DNA of 64,000 nucleotides from Phoenix dactylifera. Taxonomy: Eukaryota > Streptophyta > Magnoliopsida > Arecales > Arecaceae. The stretch is from positions 4,381,001-4,445,000 of the forward strand of contig NW_024067666.1 in NCBI RefSeq assembly GCF_009389715.1, in the 5' to 3' direction. The first letter of the stretch is position 1. Every line of letters starts with the position of its first letter. The notes under the pieces were generated by a model, which was not told the origin of the DNA, made no database searches, and saw only the letters and a list, made by a program, of their open reading frames with translations. The position numbers were made by a program, and so were the translations under genes. Positions 1 to 12,348 of the stretch are shown one piece after another.

Positions 1-87
1 ATTTTTTTATGTATTTTTCTTTCTAATAAAATATGAAAATTTTATTTCTACAAAAATATTATATTTTTCTTAACTCTAACTAAATAA

Positions 88-118
<31 letters not shown>

Positions 119-601
119 TTCCTTGTAAACCAATCGAGTCGAGTGTCCTTGAGCGGGAGCCCAAGGTGAGTTTGGTTTCTCATTCAATTCCCGTGAGCAG
201 TCTATCTAGGGTGCCGGCGGAGCCGCATAAAGTCGGGAAATTAGTACCGAGTTCATACGCAGTCGGACTCGGACCAACCTCCTGGGGAGTTCGGGTTTCC
301 CGGGCACATCCGATGCTCGTGAGAGCAAATCTAACGGCTCTCATTCCCTTTCAACTAATCATACCCCTATTTTGACACGGCATTGGTATTATTTCATCAT
401 CAATCGTCATAACGCAAAACCTACTTAGTAAAAACGGGCGTAACTATAGAGAGCTCTCGGGCTACAGGCCTATGCGCCCCCGCCGAGTCGTGCCTAAGAA
501 ACCCCGCCGAGTCGTTACTCGTCACTCTCTCCTTACAACCCCCCACCCCCCCCCCCCCCGGCTTCCCGCAGCATTGTCGCTCTCGTGCGATCGGGAGAAA
601 A
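1..601. other. Region upstream of the U2AF65 gene
   Basis: No gene is recognised here. The first 120 bases are very AT-rich and include a (TA)n microsatellite at about 86-109 followed by a T run. From about 121 the sequence turns GC-richer, with a C run near 546-559, and leads into the purine-rich leader of the U2AF gene. It presumably contains that gene's promoter, but I could not assign a TATA box or a start site. Confidence 0.5.
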
Positions 602-670
602 AGACGAGATAGAATAAGAGCGAGCGATCGGGAGTAGGAGACGAGAGAGAATAAGAGCGAGATAGGTAGG
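602..670 (+). repeat. 37-bp tandem duplication in the U2AF65 leader
   Basis: A purine-rich unit starting with AGACGAGA is present at 602 and again at 639, in the probable 5' UTR directly before the start codon at 692. The copies share AGAATAAGAGCGAG and differ at a few positions. A stop in the reading frame of the gene lies at 635-637, so the duplication does not extend the protein. Confidence 0.6.
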
Positions 671-691
671 ACGAAGGGAGAAGTTCGAAAC

Positions 692-3600
692 ATGCCGGGC
701 TACGGAGACCCCAAGTCCGAGGTAACTTGGCTTTCCATCTCTTGCTCTCTATTCCCCTTGGAGATTTGGTAAAGATACGTTATTTTCACCTGGAATTCGT
801 TCATATATTTGTGTTGCTAGAACCAATGTTGGATTAAAACGATTTCTTGCTGGCAAGCGTGACTTTTCTTTTAAGTATTTTGTGGATTTAGTCGTCTTAA
901 GAGTTTGGGATTTGTGTTGGTTTTGATACGGGTTAGGGTTTCTACTTTGTTTAATAGGAGCAGCCGGTTTCTTGGATGGAAAGATCAGTTTATTTTTCTG
1001 CAAGAATTAATTATGCTTTTGATGGATTGAATCGATAGAAGGGTAGCCTTAGGGTTATCTTTGGATTTTTTTTTTCTTCTTTTTTCTTTTCTTTGTTAGT
1101 AGAGATTATTGTGCGCTCGATCAAAGAGTATTATAAACTTTTCTCTCTCTGTTACGTTGTTCGAGTCTAATAAGTTGTAGATATATTGGACCAGATCCAT
1201 AAGAATACTCGGGGCATTAAATTTTCCCTCAGAGATTCCTCTAAAGGTCCAGGGTCTTTTACGGTCTAATGCATCTTTTAGCTTTTGTTGGACTTCTATT
1301 CCTTTTGATTTTCACTGACAATCTTCAGGTAATTCCTGAGCGATTCTCAGGAATATGAAAGAGATTCTTCGAAAAGCAGAGACAGAGAGAGAGATATGGG
1401 AAGGGAGAAGGGTAGAGGACGAGAACGAGAAAGAGAACGTGATGAGGAAAGGGAGAGGGATGGGGAACGAGACAGGGACATGTATAGGGAACGAGACAGG
1501 GAAAGGGACAGAGACCATCATCACAGGGACCATAGGGAGCGAAGTGAAAGGAGAGAGCATAGCCGCAGGAAATCTGATGATCGTGGCCATCACCATACCC
1601 AAGATCATGAAAGGTACATAGATTGCATCTTTTATGCATCAAATTATAAATTTATATTTTTGCATACATAGTGATAATAGTTTGGGCTGCCAATAATTCA
1701 TGTGGCAGTCATAACTATTTTATTTATGCATTTTAGTTGCTCATCAACAATGTGTTTAGTTAAAGATGTTAAAGAATGACTCGATACCACTGTACTATAT
1801 AGTCTGATCATATTTTGTATGTGAATTTATTGATTCTTGAGATTTTTGTCTCCAACTCGCGTAATATGGTTATTCTTTGTTGTTAATTGGTTTACCATAC
1901 ATGGGTATTGTATTGCTACAAGTTTATGTTCTGTTATGTAAAGCCTACATGATATGATGCACAAGACTTTCTTAAATATAGCCATATAGGCATGTTACGT
2001 ATCAATATCTCAGGGTATGCATGATCCAGTGGGTTATTCTTTTCCTAAAAATCTTGTTTCCAGTCCTTCATTGTCAGTTTTATAGCTTGTTTCTAACGAC
2101 TGTCTTATTATTGGATGCTGCTCACCTTATTTAATGCTACAATTATATTAATTCTCTCTATGCTCATTTCAGGTATAGGGATTATGATAGAGACAGAGAT
2201 GAGTATCATAGCCATAGGTCTCGATCATGGTCAAGGGGTAGATCTCATCATAGATCACAGTCGAGGGGTAGATCTGGTCATAGATCAAGGTCTCGTTCGC
2301 GCTCAAGATCAAAGAGGTAAATAACAAATAACCAACAGGCTTATGCACATGATTTATGTTAAAGAAGGTTTCAAAGACATGTTTTTGGTCTTGCTTCCTG
2401 GCATGAGATTGCCTGTGTTTTCTGTCTTATATGTTCAGATAACTATGTTGAAGAAACACTTTTAATTAGCAAGGAAAAGAAGTGTTATTTATAGGCAAAT
2501 CTATCATGTAAGGACTGGTTCTGTTATGGGATTCTTATATTATATTATTTGCAATTTATTTGGACATTATATTTTTTAGGATCTCTCATATGATGTCCAA
2601 CCAAGCACTTATGATTTAAAGAATATATTGTGTGATGCAATGTTAGTATTATTCCATTGCAGCATTGTGCTGTTGTATGATATTCTTGTTCATGACTTTT
2701 CAATCTTTCATATAATCTGTGAGCGAGCACTTAACTTCTATCTTAAAGACCACATGGGTCTGTGTAGTGCAGTGTTAGAGCTATTCCATTGTGGTGTTCT
2801 CCTGTAGTATAGAAATCCTGTGATATACATTTGAATTTTTATTTCAAGTCCATATGTGTCTTTATGAGTTTGCCTATTTTCTGTATGTGCACAAATATTG
2901 TGAAGACCTACTCATTCATCCTTGATGCAAGGTTCAAAGGATATCTTTGTTTTCTTTTTACACAGTCCATGCGCTCTTATGGGTTTTTTAACAAACATGA
3001 TCTGTAGTCAATAACATTTGCAAATTGGGAAATGTTGATGCTTAAGCTACTGAAAAGGAACCTCAAATTTGGTAGCATGGGATGATTCTGATGAAGGAAG
3101 CAGGAAGTTACTTGAAGACATCTAAGTTGATGATGGGAGGATTATCCTAGAATTAAACCATTGCAGCTTTTGAAAGCCTGTGCCTAGACTAGGCTTGCTA
3201 ATCCAGGGGTTAGGACAGGGCCAAGGTGTAGGCCTTGGGGGGTGGGTGAGGGGACTGTAATAGGAGGAGAAGGAAAGAGGAATAGGGTGTGCAAGAGGAG
3301 GAGATAATTGGAAGAAAGCAGAGGAAAAGAGGTGATCAATAGGAGTGTGAGGTGGGCTGTAGGCTCGAGAATAGTTGGATGTGAGGGTGGAGTTTGGTGG
3401 TTAGGGGCAGGGATGAAGGGGTAAGCAAAGAAGAGAAGAGTTAAAGAGGAACGAGGGGAAGAAGAGACAAAGAGATGTGGAGAGGGGAAAGGAGCAGAAT
3501 AAGGAGACTAATTCAATGCGTATAAGGTAAAGGGATAATCTGAAAAGTTGGTTCAAATAAGAGGAGTTCACGTTTGGCAATATGATAAATTAGAATATTC

Positions 3601-6600
3601 TATATTTTTATCAAGATTCTTCAATGTCAATATCCCTTAAATCTCAGGATAAACCATAGTGATGCTATGTAATTATCACTAATATGATAAGTTCATAGAA
3701 TAAGACATATGACAGTACTAGCATGATAGAGGGCTAGCAGGGATGATAAGGCAGTATTGAGCTTTAAAAGAGATAATGCAAGCACACAAGCATATTTAGG
3801 ACAAGAAATTAAATGCAGTTCCTTTGAACTTGTGAGAAAGGTGAATTTTGGGGGTTTTGAACCATTTCTTGACTATATAATAGTCATTGCCTGAACATAA
3901 GGTATTGCTTAATGCTTATAGTCACTTAATGCTTGGGTAGCTTGTCTTTTGCTAGAGAACATGAAAGTCTCTGATTATGAAAGTACTATCATTTCCAAGA
4001 GGCATCTTTTATTGTTGTATTAAGCAGTCGGTGATAGTTTCTTCTGTTTATGTGCAAAAATTTAACTTTATAATGGAATCTCATTGAATCTTGTCTAACC
4101 AGCTTGAAAATTGTTAAAGCAAAAGATAGCATGTTTACTTTCCTACCCTTCTTTTTTCTTTTTAACTTTTTATTACTGTTACTATTTCTCACCAACCACT
4201 CTTTAGCTGGTTGCCTTGCTTGTACATATGGGAGACTTTTATTGTCTTCTGCCTTGTTCTGAATCATCAGTTTGGCATCTCTGGCTGTCAGGTGAATCTG
4301 TGCTGGAGCCACCACCATAGAGCTTTCTAAAATTCTAGACTTGCAATTTGAATTACCACCTGGCTTAGCACAAGCCCCTATCATATTACTTTCATCTCAG
4401 CCTGTGGGACATGGTCACTGTAAAATGAATATGTGCCGCTGCATGATACACCTTTTTTATGAATTACTTAGCTCCATCTTGTTGATGCAGTCAGGGTGCT
4501 TGCAACCATAAAAAAGGTCTTTTGGTTGGATAGGTAGCAAGGTTCGCCGTCTTGGTCCCTGTTCATATATTGGTGCTACACTAGCATTATGTCGGTACGG
4601 TGTGTGGTCTTTTCGGCATATCTAATGTCGGTATGCCATCCGTACCAAGTTCCGGTACCGAACCGGTACAGTATGGTACACGCCTCGTGCGGTCCAGTTC
4701 GGGCTGGTACGGCGAACCATGATAGGTAGGGAAGGCTTAAGTCAAAGCATTATATGAATCGGAAATTTGCTCTCTTCAAGGAGAAGCCAGATCAATGAAA
4801 CTAAAACTGCTGAGTCACAACCTGTTGCTTATGGATGTAGTTTATTGGCTAGTTTCTGAACCTAGTTTTGTGACCTTATCCTTCTTTATGGCTCATTCTT
4901 TTTGCTTCATGGAGCATTATTATCATATAGTTGGCTATTTATCTAATCTAGCTGTTATGGATCTGCTAATTCATAATATTTATTCTTTCTTTTGAAATGC
5001 AGCAAACGTATTAGCGGTTTTGACATTCCACCTGCAACTACTATGATACCTGGTGCAGTTGTTGCAGGTACGTACGGCCACCAAGGAAATCACATATTGG
5101 TGTCTGTACTGTTTCTTTATTTGTGTTTAATTAGGAAAAATAATATTGAGATGCATGTTCTACTTGGGTAAGCACTAGTTGTATTAATATCCATTTTAAT
5201 GGCTCTCCATTTTAATTAAAACTGCTAGACTTGGATGTGAAGTTATGTTTTCTATTTTTCACCTTTAGATTTTATATGAAAGCTGAGTACGGTTTTGTTG
5301 TTCTTTTTTTTTGGTGGCTGTTTGTTTATTTTTTGCATGTAAGTTGTTGTAAGAAGGCAATGTTGGGTCACTTGTCCCACCATGCTGACTACTGTAGCAT
5401 TTTTTTGGAATCAATGCACTGGTTTGATGGTTCTGTTCACCTTCAATCGGCAACTATTCAGTTTTGGTATTCTTACAATTTTTTCCTCCAGCATGTATAT
5501 ACGTTCTAGATGATAAATTGGACAGGGCCAGGTTGTATCTATTTTACTGATGACATATGAACATGAAGTTGTTCATACCTTTCTGCTGCTTGCTATGATA
5601 GGCTTATGTATTGTGTTTTGTTTTAATTTTATTGGTTTTACAGGTCAGATGACTGGGGCCACAAATGCTGGGGCCACAAATGCCAGTATGGGGATGTTTC
5701 CAATCATGTTTCCATCAACAGCTGGACAGGTTTGTTCGTTCTTTTATTTTTTTGTTGCATATGAATATATTATTTAAGTATTCATATATTTATGACTGTA
5801 TTCATGCCGTTGTGAGCTCTCTCTTTGATGCCTTATCAGGCAATGACACGGCAGGTTTAATGATTGACTAAATTGTGATAATTTAACATGATCATTATAT
5901 TGTCTGATCTGAAATTATTTTTGTTATCTCTAGGCAACTCGACATGCTCGGCGTGTTTATGTTGGAGGCCTTTCTGCTACTGCTAATGAGCAGGTTTGCC
6001 CACTTGAATCGCACATGTTTCTTGCGTAATTCATCAGTTATCTCATCTTTATGTTTTCTGTTGTTATCCATGTAAAAGCTTTTGCATTTTGCATGAGTAT
6101 TCACTATCCTCTGAAGGATATGCTTTTTGCATTGATTTATCATTCCTCTAGGCCATAGAAGACATTTTGTCACCAGGCTCCTTTTTGTAGCTAATCACAT
6201 GTCCATGCAAGACATGTGCTAGTACGTTACTGTAGAGTAGAAACAATCTTAAAGGAGATGGAGGTTTAAGGTTTTTTATTATTTTATTATTTTTATATTA
6301 TACATATGAAAATCTTGGTCAGTGATTTATGAAAATCTTGATCAATGTTTTCTTTATAAAATCTGATCAATTGGTGAGCTGTGTTAGGGTTTCTTTGTCA
6401 TTTCCCAAGAAAGGCTCCTTTTGTCTTTAAAAATAAAACACTTAGAGAAAAAAGGGGTTCTTTCGTCATGCTTTATAAAATTGCTTCTTATATAAGGAAA
6501 TGTAAAGAAGTAGCTTTTAAAAGAAGAGGAAAACTATCTTCTAATTTATGCTTTTATGAAGCATGCTCTGTTTCTGTAGAAATAATGTGTGTGGCTTGTG

Positions 6601-9600
6601 TAGCAGATATATTACGGGTGCAAATGTATTGGGTACATTCAAACTAAATTTAGTCATCATGAACTTAACCTACACCTGAAATATGATATTTCGGATTGTG
6701 TTAAAACCAAGGGATGCCGTACCGGTCGCCTACCGTATCGGTACGGTACTGGTTCAGCATGTTCGGTACCGAGAGAACCCAGCAGGAGCCGGGGAAGAAG
6801 AAGAGAAGGAGAGAGCGAGCAGAGGAAGGAGGGAGAAGGAGAGGCCTCCGCCAGCCCCCCGCGGCCCGAAACTTATTGTTCTACATGGATAATGTTGTGA
6901 ACATGGCAAAGTGATGAAGTGGACAGTTTAGTACATGGGCAACTTTACAACTTTAGCAATTTTATGGAGATTTACTCAATATGGTTAGATTGCAAATAAC
7001 TCCTCTTTATTTTTCAGTCAATCAATGTAGAGTGTTAGGGTCCTGTTGTTCTATTTCTGATTTGTTATATGTAAACAAAACACTCTTAAGTCTTAAGCAA
7101 TGTTTTTAAACTTAATTTAGTTTAACCTGGGCAAGTTAGTTTAGTTTTGGTAGGTCTCAACCAATAAAAAGAATTATAATACAAAACTATTAAAACTAAA
7201 GAAAAATATGACGAGTTAACAATATAATTTGGGATCACTTGATAGTATTTAGTATTGTTTTGGACCTTTAGGCGAATGATGTTAGTGATTTTGTGTTGAA
7301 ACATTAGAATAGGTAAAATTTTCAAAAAAAAAAGATTATTAACAAATTATGTCTTGCACCAATTTAGAGTTTAATATATTATTTCCTTGTTTGATAAGAA
7401 TTTAAACATAATCATCTAAATGTTTATGATTTTTTTTTTTTAATTTGAGGATCGATATTCTAAATTGTGGTCCATGCTGCTACATATGTACGTGGTCCAT
7501 GCTCATTGGACCACTTGAAGTCCCCATAGATGGTGGAGCCTTATGGTGGCCCACTAGTTGCCCACATATATTTAGGCAGCAAACGTCTGAGATGCAGATG
7601 CATATAGATTGTGATTATGATGGGTCGTTGTTTGGTTTGTTTTACTTGCTTAGAAGAAGATTGATTTTCGATTATACTTTTGAAGATTAGTAGCTTAAAT
7701 ACCATATGTTTATTTATTAGGTTGGTAGCCTAAAGTTAGATTTTGTTCATACATCTTTGGTGCTTATATTCTGACTATTCATTGGATTGGATTGCTTAAG
7801 CACTGTCGACACATGGATGTTGTCTTTTTAGGTCAATATCATACTCTACTTAAATAAGATCTCAAAAAACATGAAGAGGGTACTCAGAATCTCGTTTATT
7901 TCACTATTTTAATCTATTGCTTTATATGGATATTTTCTAAACTGCCAATCCTATATGTGCTACTATTTGCGCTGCATACTGCATGTGGGCTACGCAATAC
8001 TACAATCACCCGCATATCCTGATGGCATTTTGGAAACTTGCTGAGGATGACCATGCCTATGTCAAAAAGTTTAGATTTACTTAAATTTCTTCAGAAATTT
8101 TCTTGAACTTTGTAAAGTTTGTTTGTGGGTATGATTGATTCCTAAAGGATCCGTTTTGTGGGTATAGGTTATTGAAAATGTTCAGGTGTCCTCTTGCGTC
8201 GTATTCAATGATAATCTAAACTTTGTATCTTTCGAACTATTTCTTTCTGTTTGAAAGTCTCAACACCGCCCGTTTTTCATTTTTTCCCCTAATTCTCTCC
8301 TAAGATTTTGCAAGCATTTTTTTATTATTTTTTTATATTGTACCTCTAAAGTTTCATTGAGTTACAATGCCCTTATTTAAGGGCTTATTTAATTTACACC
8401 TTTACATATTTAGCAATAAGCAAGCATCTATCACACATCTTTTAAATGTGTCAGTTATATGTATGCTCTAAAGGGGTGGTTCTTAGTTCTTCTTGGATTA
8501 TAGATACGACAATTTGGCATTGCATTTTGGTGGTGCATTATCACTGTCCTTTTCAAGTTCTTTCTATTCTTTACTTTTCCTCTTCACTTTAAAATTTTTA
8601 CACTTTTATCCTTCGAGATTCCCAGCTACCTGTCTAACCCATCAATTGATCCACAAATTTGAACCCCTGTACTCTTATCCCTTCTCATTATTCAAAATAT
8701 AACCAGATGTTTGAATTTCTGTGAATACAGAGCAAACATGAAATTTCTCTCTTCATTAAAACCCTTGATGACCAAATCAGACTTTATCTCCTAATTTTTT
8801 TGATCAAGTTTACCTCCGATATAATTATGCAACAATATCCCCACTTATAGCACAGTTGAGACAATTTTTTCTTAGGTTATATTTCCAGAAAAATAAATTT
8901 TGTTCTTATTATCCTGCACATGGAAGCTAAAGGTCATATTTCATACCTTGTTATACAATTTAACTACTGAAGCTTCATCCATTTGATCATTCTTCATCAG
9001 CCGTATAACCAGGTCCCTAACCAAATGTCGACCACTAATGAGTTAATGCGAATTTTCTCACTTGAAAAACAAAAGAGAGAGAGTCAATGCTGAATTTTCA
9101 CATAGTGCAACCTTGGGCAAGTGGAGAATTTGCCATATCCTGGAAGACTGGATGGTGGGGTGGGATGTCTCTATCTTATATTTTTTGCAGTTTAAGCTAA
9201 TGGAGCTGGAATGCAACCATCCAAGGTTTCTTTAGGTGAAGAAGTAAATTCCAAACAAATTCCTTGCAGATGCAATGTGCTTATTCTGGAAACTTGCACG
9301 GGAAAGAGATTGCCCAAAGGCATTTAGGAGGCAAGCTGAGTGGGAACAGGTCCAGTATATAAGATTTAAGGATGGGCTTCTAGGGATGTCATGATTGTAA
9401 TCATCATGTTTTGTCCTTAATACTTGTCGTTAGTTTGTAGATTCTTGTTTGCTAAGCATTCCTATTGAGTGCTTACCTTTGATGTTATTATATGCTTAAT
9501 TGGTTATTGAGAAGATTACCATATAAATATTTTCTGGTGATGAGTGTCAAAGGCAATGACTTTCATGAACAACCTTAATAGAACTCAAGGTTACTATCTA

Positions 9601-12348
9601 TGAGGATATATATTATATTCTTATGGGTGCATTATTTGTCTTCCCGTTCTCTCTCTGGATGGTCCTCTACTGTCAACTTTGTGCTCTATGCTCTAGGATT
9701 GCACCTTGAACCATTTCTTTATTTTGAAGAACATGCTACTATCGCATATCATTTATCCGATATTACATTATTTTGCCTGACTTTTTTTAAAACTTGCTTG
9801 CAGTCAGTTGGTGCCTTTTTTAATCAAGTTATGGCTGCAATTGGAGGAAACACTGCTGGGCCAGGTTTCTCTTCACGTATCCAAACTTTTCATTGTTTTC
9901 TTTCCATTAAAATGACAGTTTACTGATTTGGTGCCATTATTTTTTTGAAGGTGATGCTGTTGTTAATGTGTATATAAATCATGAGAAGATGTTTGCTTTT
10001 GTTGAAATGAGGTCAGTGGAAGAGGCAAGCAATGCGATGGCCTTGGATGGCATCATATTTGAGGTTTGGGTCTTCTCTAGCAGAGCCATTTTAGTTATAT
10101 GTTGTGTGTGCATGAGTTACTTAAAATTGTTAAGATGCTGCTAACCTCTTTGCACCTGATATTGCACATATCCAGGGGGCACCTGTGAAAGTGAGAAGGC
10201 CAACTGATTACAACCCTGCTCTTGCTGCTACACTTGGCCCAAGCCAACCCAACCCCAATCTTAATCTCGCTGCAGCTGGGCTTACACCAGGTTCTGCTGG
10301 TGTGCTTGATGGTCCTGATCGTATTTTTGTGGGTGGGATTCCACAATTTTTTACAGAAGAAAAGCTACGAGAGTTGCTCGAGATGTTTGGACCTCTTCGA
10401 GGTTTTAGTCTCGTTAAGGACAGGGAAACTGGTAATTCAAAAGGCTATGCCTTCTGTGTTTACCAGGACCCCGCGGTCACAGACATTGCATGTGCAGCGC
10501 TAAATGGCATCAAAATGGGAGATAAAACCTTTACTGTTAGACGTGCAAACCAAAGTGTAGCCCAGGCTAGGCCGGAGCAAGAAAATGTGTTACTACAGGG
10601 ACAACAGCAGGTGCCGTTGCAGGTAATATGCAGTTACATCATTCTATTTCTGTTCAATTGGCAAAACGTCGGATCCTGTGTAATTGATAATTTAAGCTTT
10701 GTCTTGTTTTCTTTTCTAAGTGGTGTTTCTAGTGTGGTTAACTTGTTATGACAGTGCGCTCATGCATCAGTGTCTCGTGGGCTCACTTTGGTGTCATTTA
10801 AAATTTGTATTGACTATTATTATTATGTTTGCTTCCCATTTTGAAATCCCTGTTCATGCATGTGATTAGGTTTAAGAATGTTCGACATTCAAAAATTGTT
10901 CGTAGTGACTGCTGTAACTGTGGATGCTGGTTTTCTGAGTGTCGAGTGAAGTGGCTCAAGGATCCTTAGTCCAAGCAAATACATCTTTGAAAAGTTCAAA
11001 AAGAATCTCATTTCTAGAATTTCAGACTTCTATCAGCATCTTAGGTGACCTCAGAAGATTTAACTATCATAAGGCAGCAAGATTTTCTTTGGGTGTGCAT
11101 ATTTGCATGCTTGCTTGCTTCTATTTCCAGCTCTTTCTAGAATCTTTAATACGTCTCTAACTTGCTCTGAACTTCTTGAATGGATTGAAATTTTTATTAT
11201 CTTTCATATAATTTTTGTCAACCTTCTTAATGAGTGACAATTGATATTTGGCAGACATTACTGGTTTTCATTTTTAATGTATATATTTTTTTTTCAGAAG
11301 CTTGCGTACCAAATGGTGCCCCTTCCAACCAAGGTGGTATGCTTAACACAGGCTGTTAGTCCAGACGAACTTGAAAATGATGAAGAATATGTAGATATTG
11401 TGGAAGATATGAGAAGTGAAGGAGAGAAATATGGTATAACAACTGCTCTGATGACTGAGCCATCTTTTGTCTCACATTGTACATTTATTAGTTTGTCAAG
11501 TTTGTTTGTCTCTTTTTTGTTTTGTTTTACATCCTTTTGTTGAACCTTGTGCTATTGAGAATCTGGCTTAACTCACTGAAGATACCATAGTTGCCCTCTC
11601 TTTTTTGTACTTAAGATGGTATTTTGTGTACTTGGATATTTGAAGACATCTGAAGAGGTGATGCTTTTGCAGGTAAACTGGTAAACGTCATCATTCCTCG
11701 ACCAGGTCCTGGTGGAGAACCATCTCCTGGAGTTGGAAAGGTCAGTTTATATTAAAAAAAGAGAAATCGATGATTAGTACCAGTGTTGTTATATTATGAA
11801 ATACTCTGCTGGGAATATTGCTGGCTTACTTTTCATGGTTGCAGGCTTGAAAATTAAAACCTTTTCTAGATACCCTTTGTTTTATATTGAATCTGGAATG
11901 AGTTTGGGTTTTAAATGTTCTGCTTCAATCCATGAACCTTTACTGTTCCAAAATGCGCCCGAGTTATTTGAGGCATAATGTGAACATTACATGCTATTTT
12001 TGACTCTCACCCTGAATTTATTCCGGCTCAGATATGTTCTACATCAATCCTATGTCATGGGATCATTGTGGTTTAACCATCTAATTTTACTCAGGAATTA
12101 TTGTTTGTGGGGAGTTCTTACTAATTATACTCTAAGGTTTTATTGTGATTATTCAATCATTGTTTAATGCCGCTAATCAATGCTTTCACTGTTTGTTCTA
12201 TCTTTTCCAGGTATTCTTGGAATATGCAGACACAGAAGGATCTTCGAAAGCCAGGCAGGGGATGCATGGAAGGAAATTCGGGGGGAAAGAAGTTGTTGCT
12301 ATCTATTACCCAGAGGGCAAGTTTGCCCAAGGAGAATACGATGACTAA
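692..12348 (+). CDS. U2AF65: Splicing factor U2AF large subunit (U2AF65), 13 coding exons
   Basis: U2AF65 binds the polypyrimidine tract at 3' splice sites in the nucleus and helps recruit U2 snRNP. Exons: 692-721, 1351-1613, 2173-2316, 5003-5067, 5644-5729, 5840-5854, 5934-5993, 9804-9864, 9951-10063, 10176-10622, 11298-11433, 11673-11740, 12211-12348. All junctions are GT-AG and phases agree, giving 541 aa, a normal plant length. Residues 11-145 are an Arg/Ser/Asp/Glu-rich RS region. RRM1 starts near residue 208 (RRVYVGGL, later FAFVEM). RRM2 starts near 328 (RIFVGG, GYAFCVY). The C-terminal UHM-type RRM runs from about 440 to 541 and contains GRKFGGKEVVAIYYPE. The start at 692 is the first ATG after an in-frame stop at 635. 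The longest introns are 2317-5002 and 5994-9803. Identity rests on near-continuous similarity to remembered Arabidopsis U2AF65 sequences. Confidence 0.96.
2634..2850 (+). repeat. Diverged two-copy tandem repeat in U2AF65 intron 3
   Basis: A segment starting near 2634 (TGCAATGTTAG, then TATTCCATTG) recurs near 2766 (TGCAGTGTTAG, then TATTCCATTG), a period of about 133 bp. It lies in the intron between exons 3 and 4 and is moderately diverged. No coding potential is seen. Confidence 0.5.
3180..3540. other. Purine-rich tract in U2AF65 intron 3
   Basis: About 300 bases of G/A-rich sequence (many GGAGG, GAAGA and AGAGG runs) sit inside the 2.7-kb intron 3. The rest of this intron has no recognisable gene. 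A minus-strand open frame at 3989-4384 is intronic and resembles no family I know. Confidence 0.4.
4541..4728. mobile_element. Short GTACC-rich element with inverted ends (MITE-like)
   Basis: The segment begins GGTTCGCCGT and ends with its exact reverse complement ACGGCGAACC, a 10-bp terminal inverted repeat on a 188-bp element. The interior is full of GGTAC, CGGTAC and GTACC motifs, including a palindrome-rich stretch near 4650-4680. It has no coding capacity. It lies in U2AF65 intron 3. Related GTACC-rich stretches occur at about 6710-6780 and 22340-22512. The superfamily is not assigned. Confidence 0.55.
5655..5684 (+). repeat. 15-bp in-frame tandem duplication inside U2AF65 exon 5
   Basis: GGGGCCACAAATGC occurs twice in a row (5655 and 5670), encoding Gly-Ala-Thr-Asn-Ala twice in the linker between the RS region and RRM1. 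Because the unit is 15 bp the frame is kept. Confidence 0.8.
5840..5854 (+). other. 15-nt coding microexon (exon 6 of U2AF65)
   Basis: The bases GCAATGACACGGCAG are preceded by TTATCAG and followed by GTTTAA, and encode Ala-Met-Thr-Arg-Gln. Arabidopsis U2AF65 has Ala-Met-Thr-Gln-Gln directly before the ATRHARR that begins RRM1, and exon 7 here begins exactly with that ATRHARR. Including this microexon restores the family sequence without changing phase. Confidence 0.85.
6710..6870. mobile_element. GTACC-rich repeat fragment in U2AF65 intron 7
   Basis: Dense CCGTACCGG, CGGTACGG and CGGTACCG motifs at 6717-6772 resemble the interior of the element at 4541-4728. They are followed by a GA/GC-rich stretch to about 6870. 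I could not find clear inverted ends, so this may be a truncated or rearranged copy. The remainder of the 3.8-kb intron (5994-9803) shows no gene that I recognise. Confidence 0.4.

Noticed and set aside
421-1003. Two minus-strand open frames upstream of and across U2AF65 exon 1
   Set aside because: No protein similarity, and they overlap the leader and first intron of a well-supported gene.
1312-1642. Minus-strand open frames of about 100 codons opposite the RS exon
   Set aside because: They are antisense to U2AF65 exon 2, whose Arg/Glu/Asp codon repeats leave the other strand open.
3989-4384. 131-codon minus-strand open frame
   Set aside because: It lies inside U2AF65 intron 3, has no family resemblance, and its Lys/Asn-rich composition is what AT-rich DNA gives by chance.
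10939-11160. 73-codon + strand open frame
   Set aside because: It lies wholly within U2AF65 intron 10 and resembles nothing.
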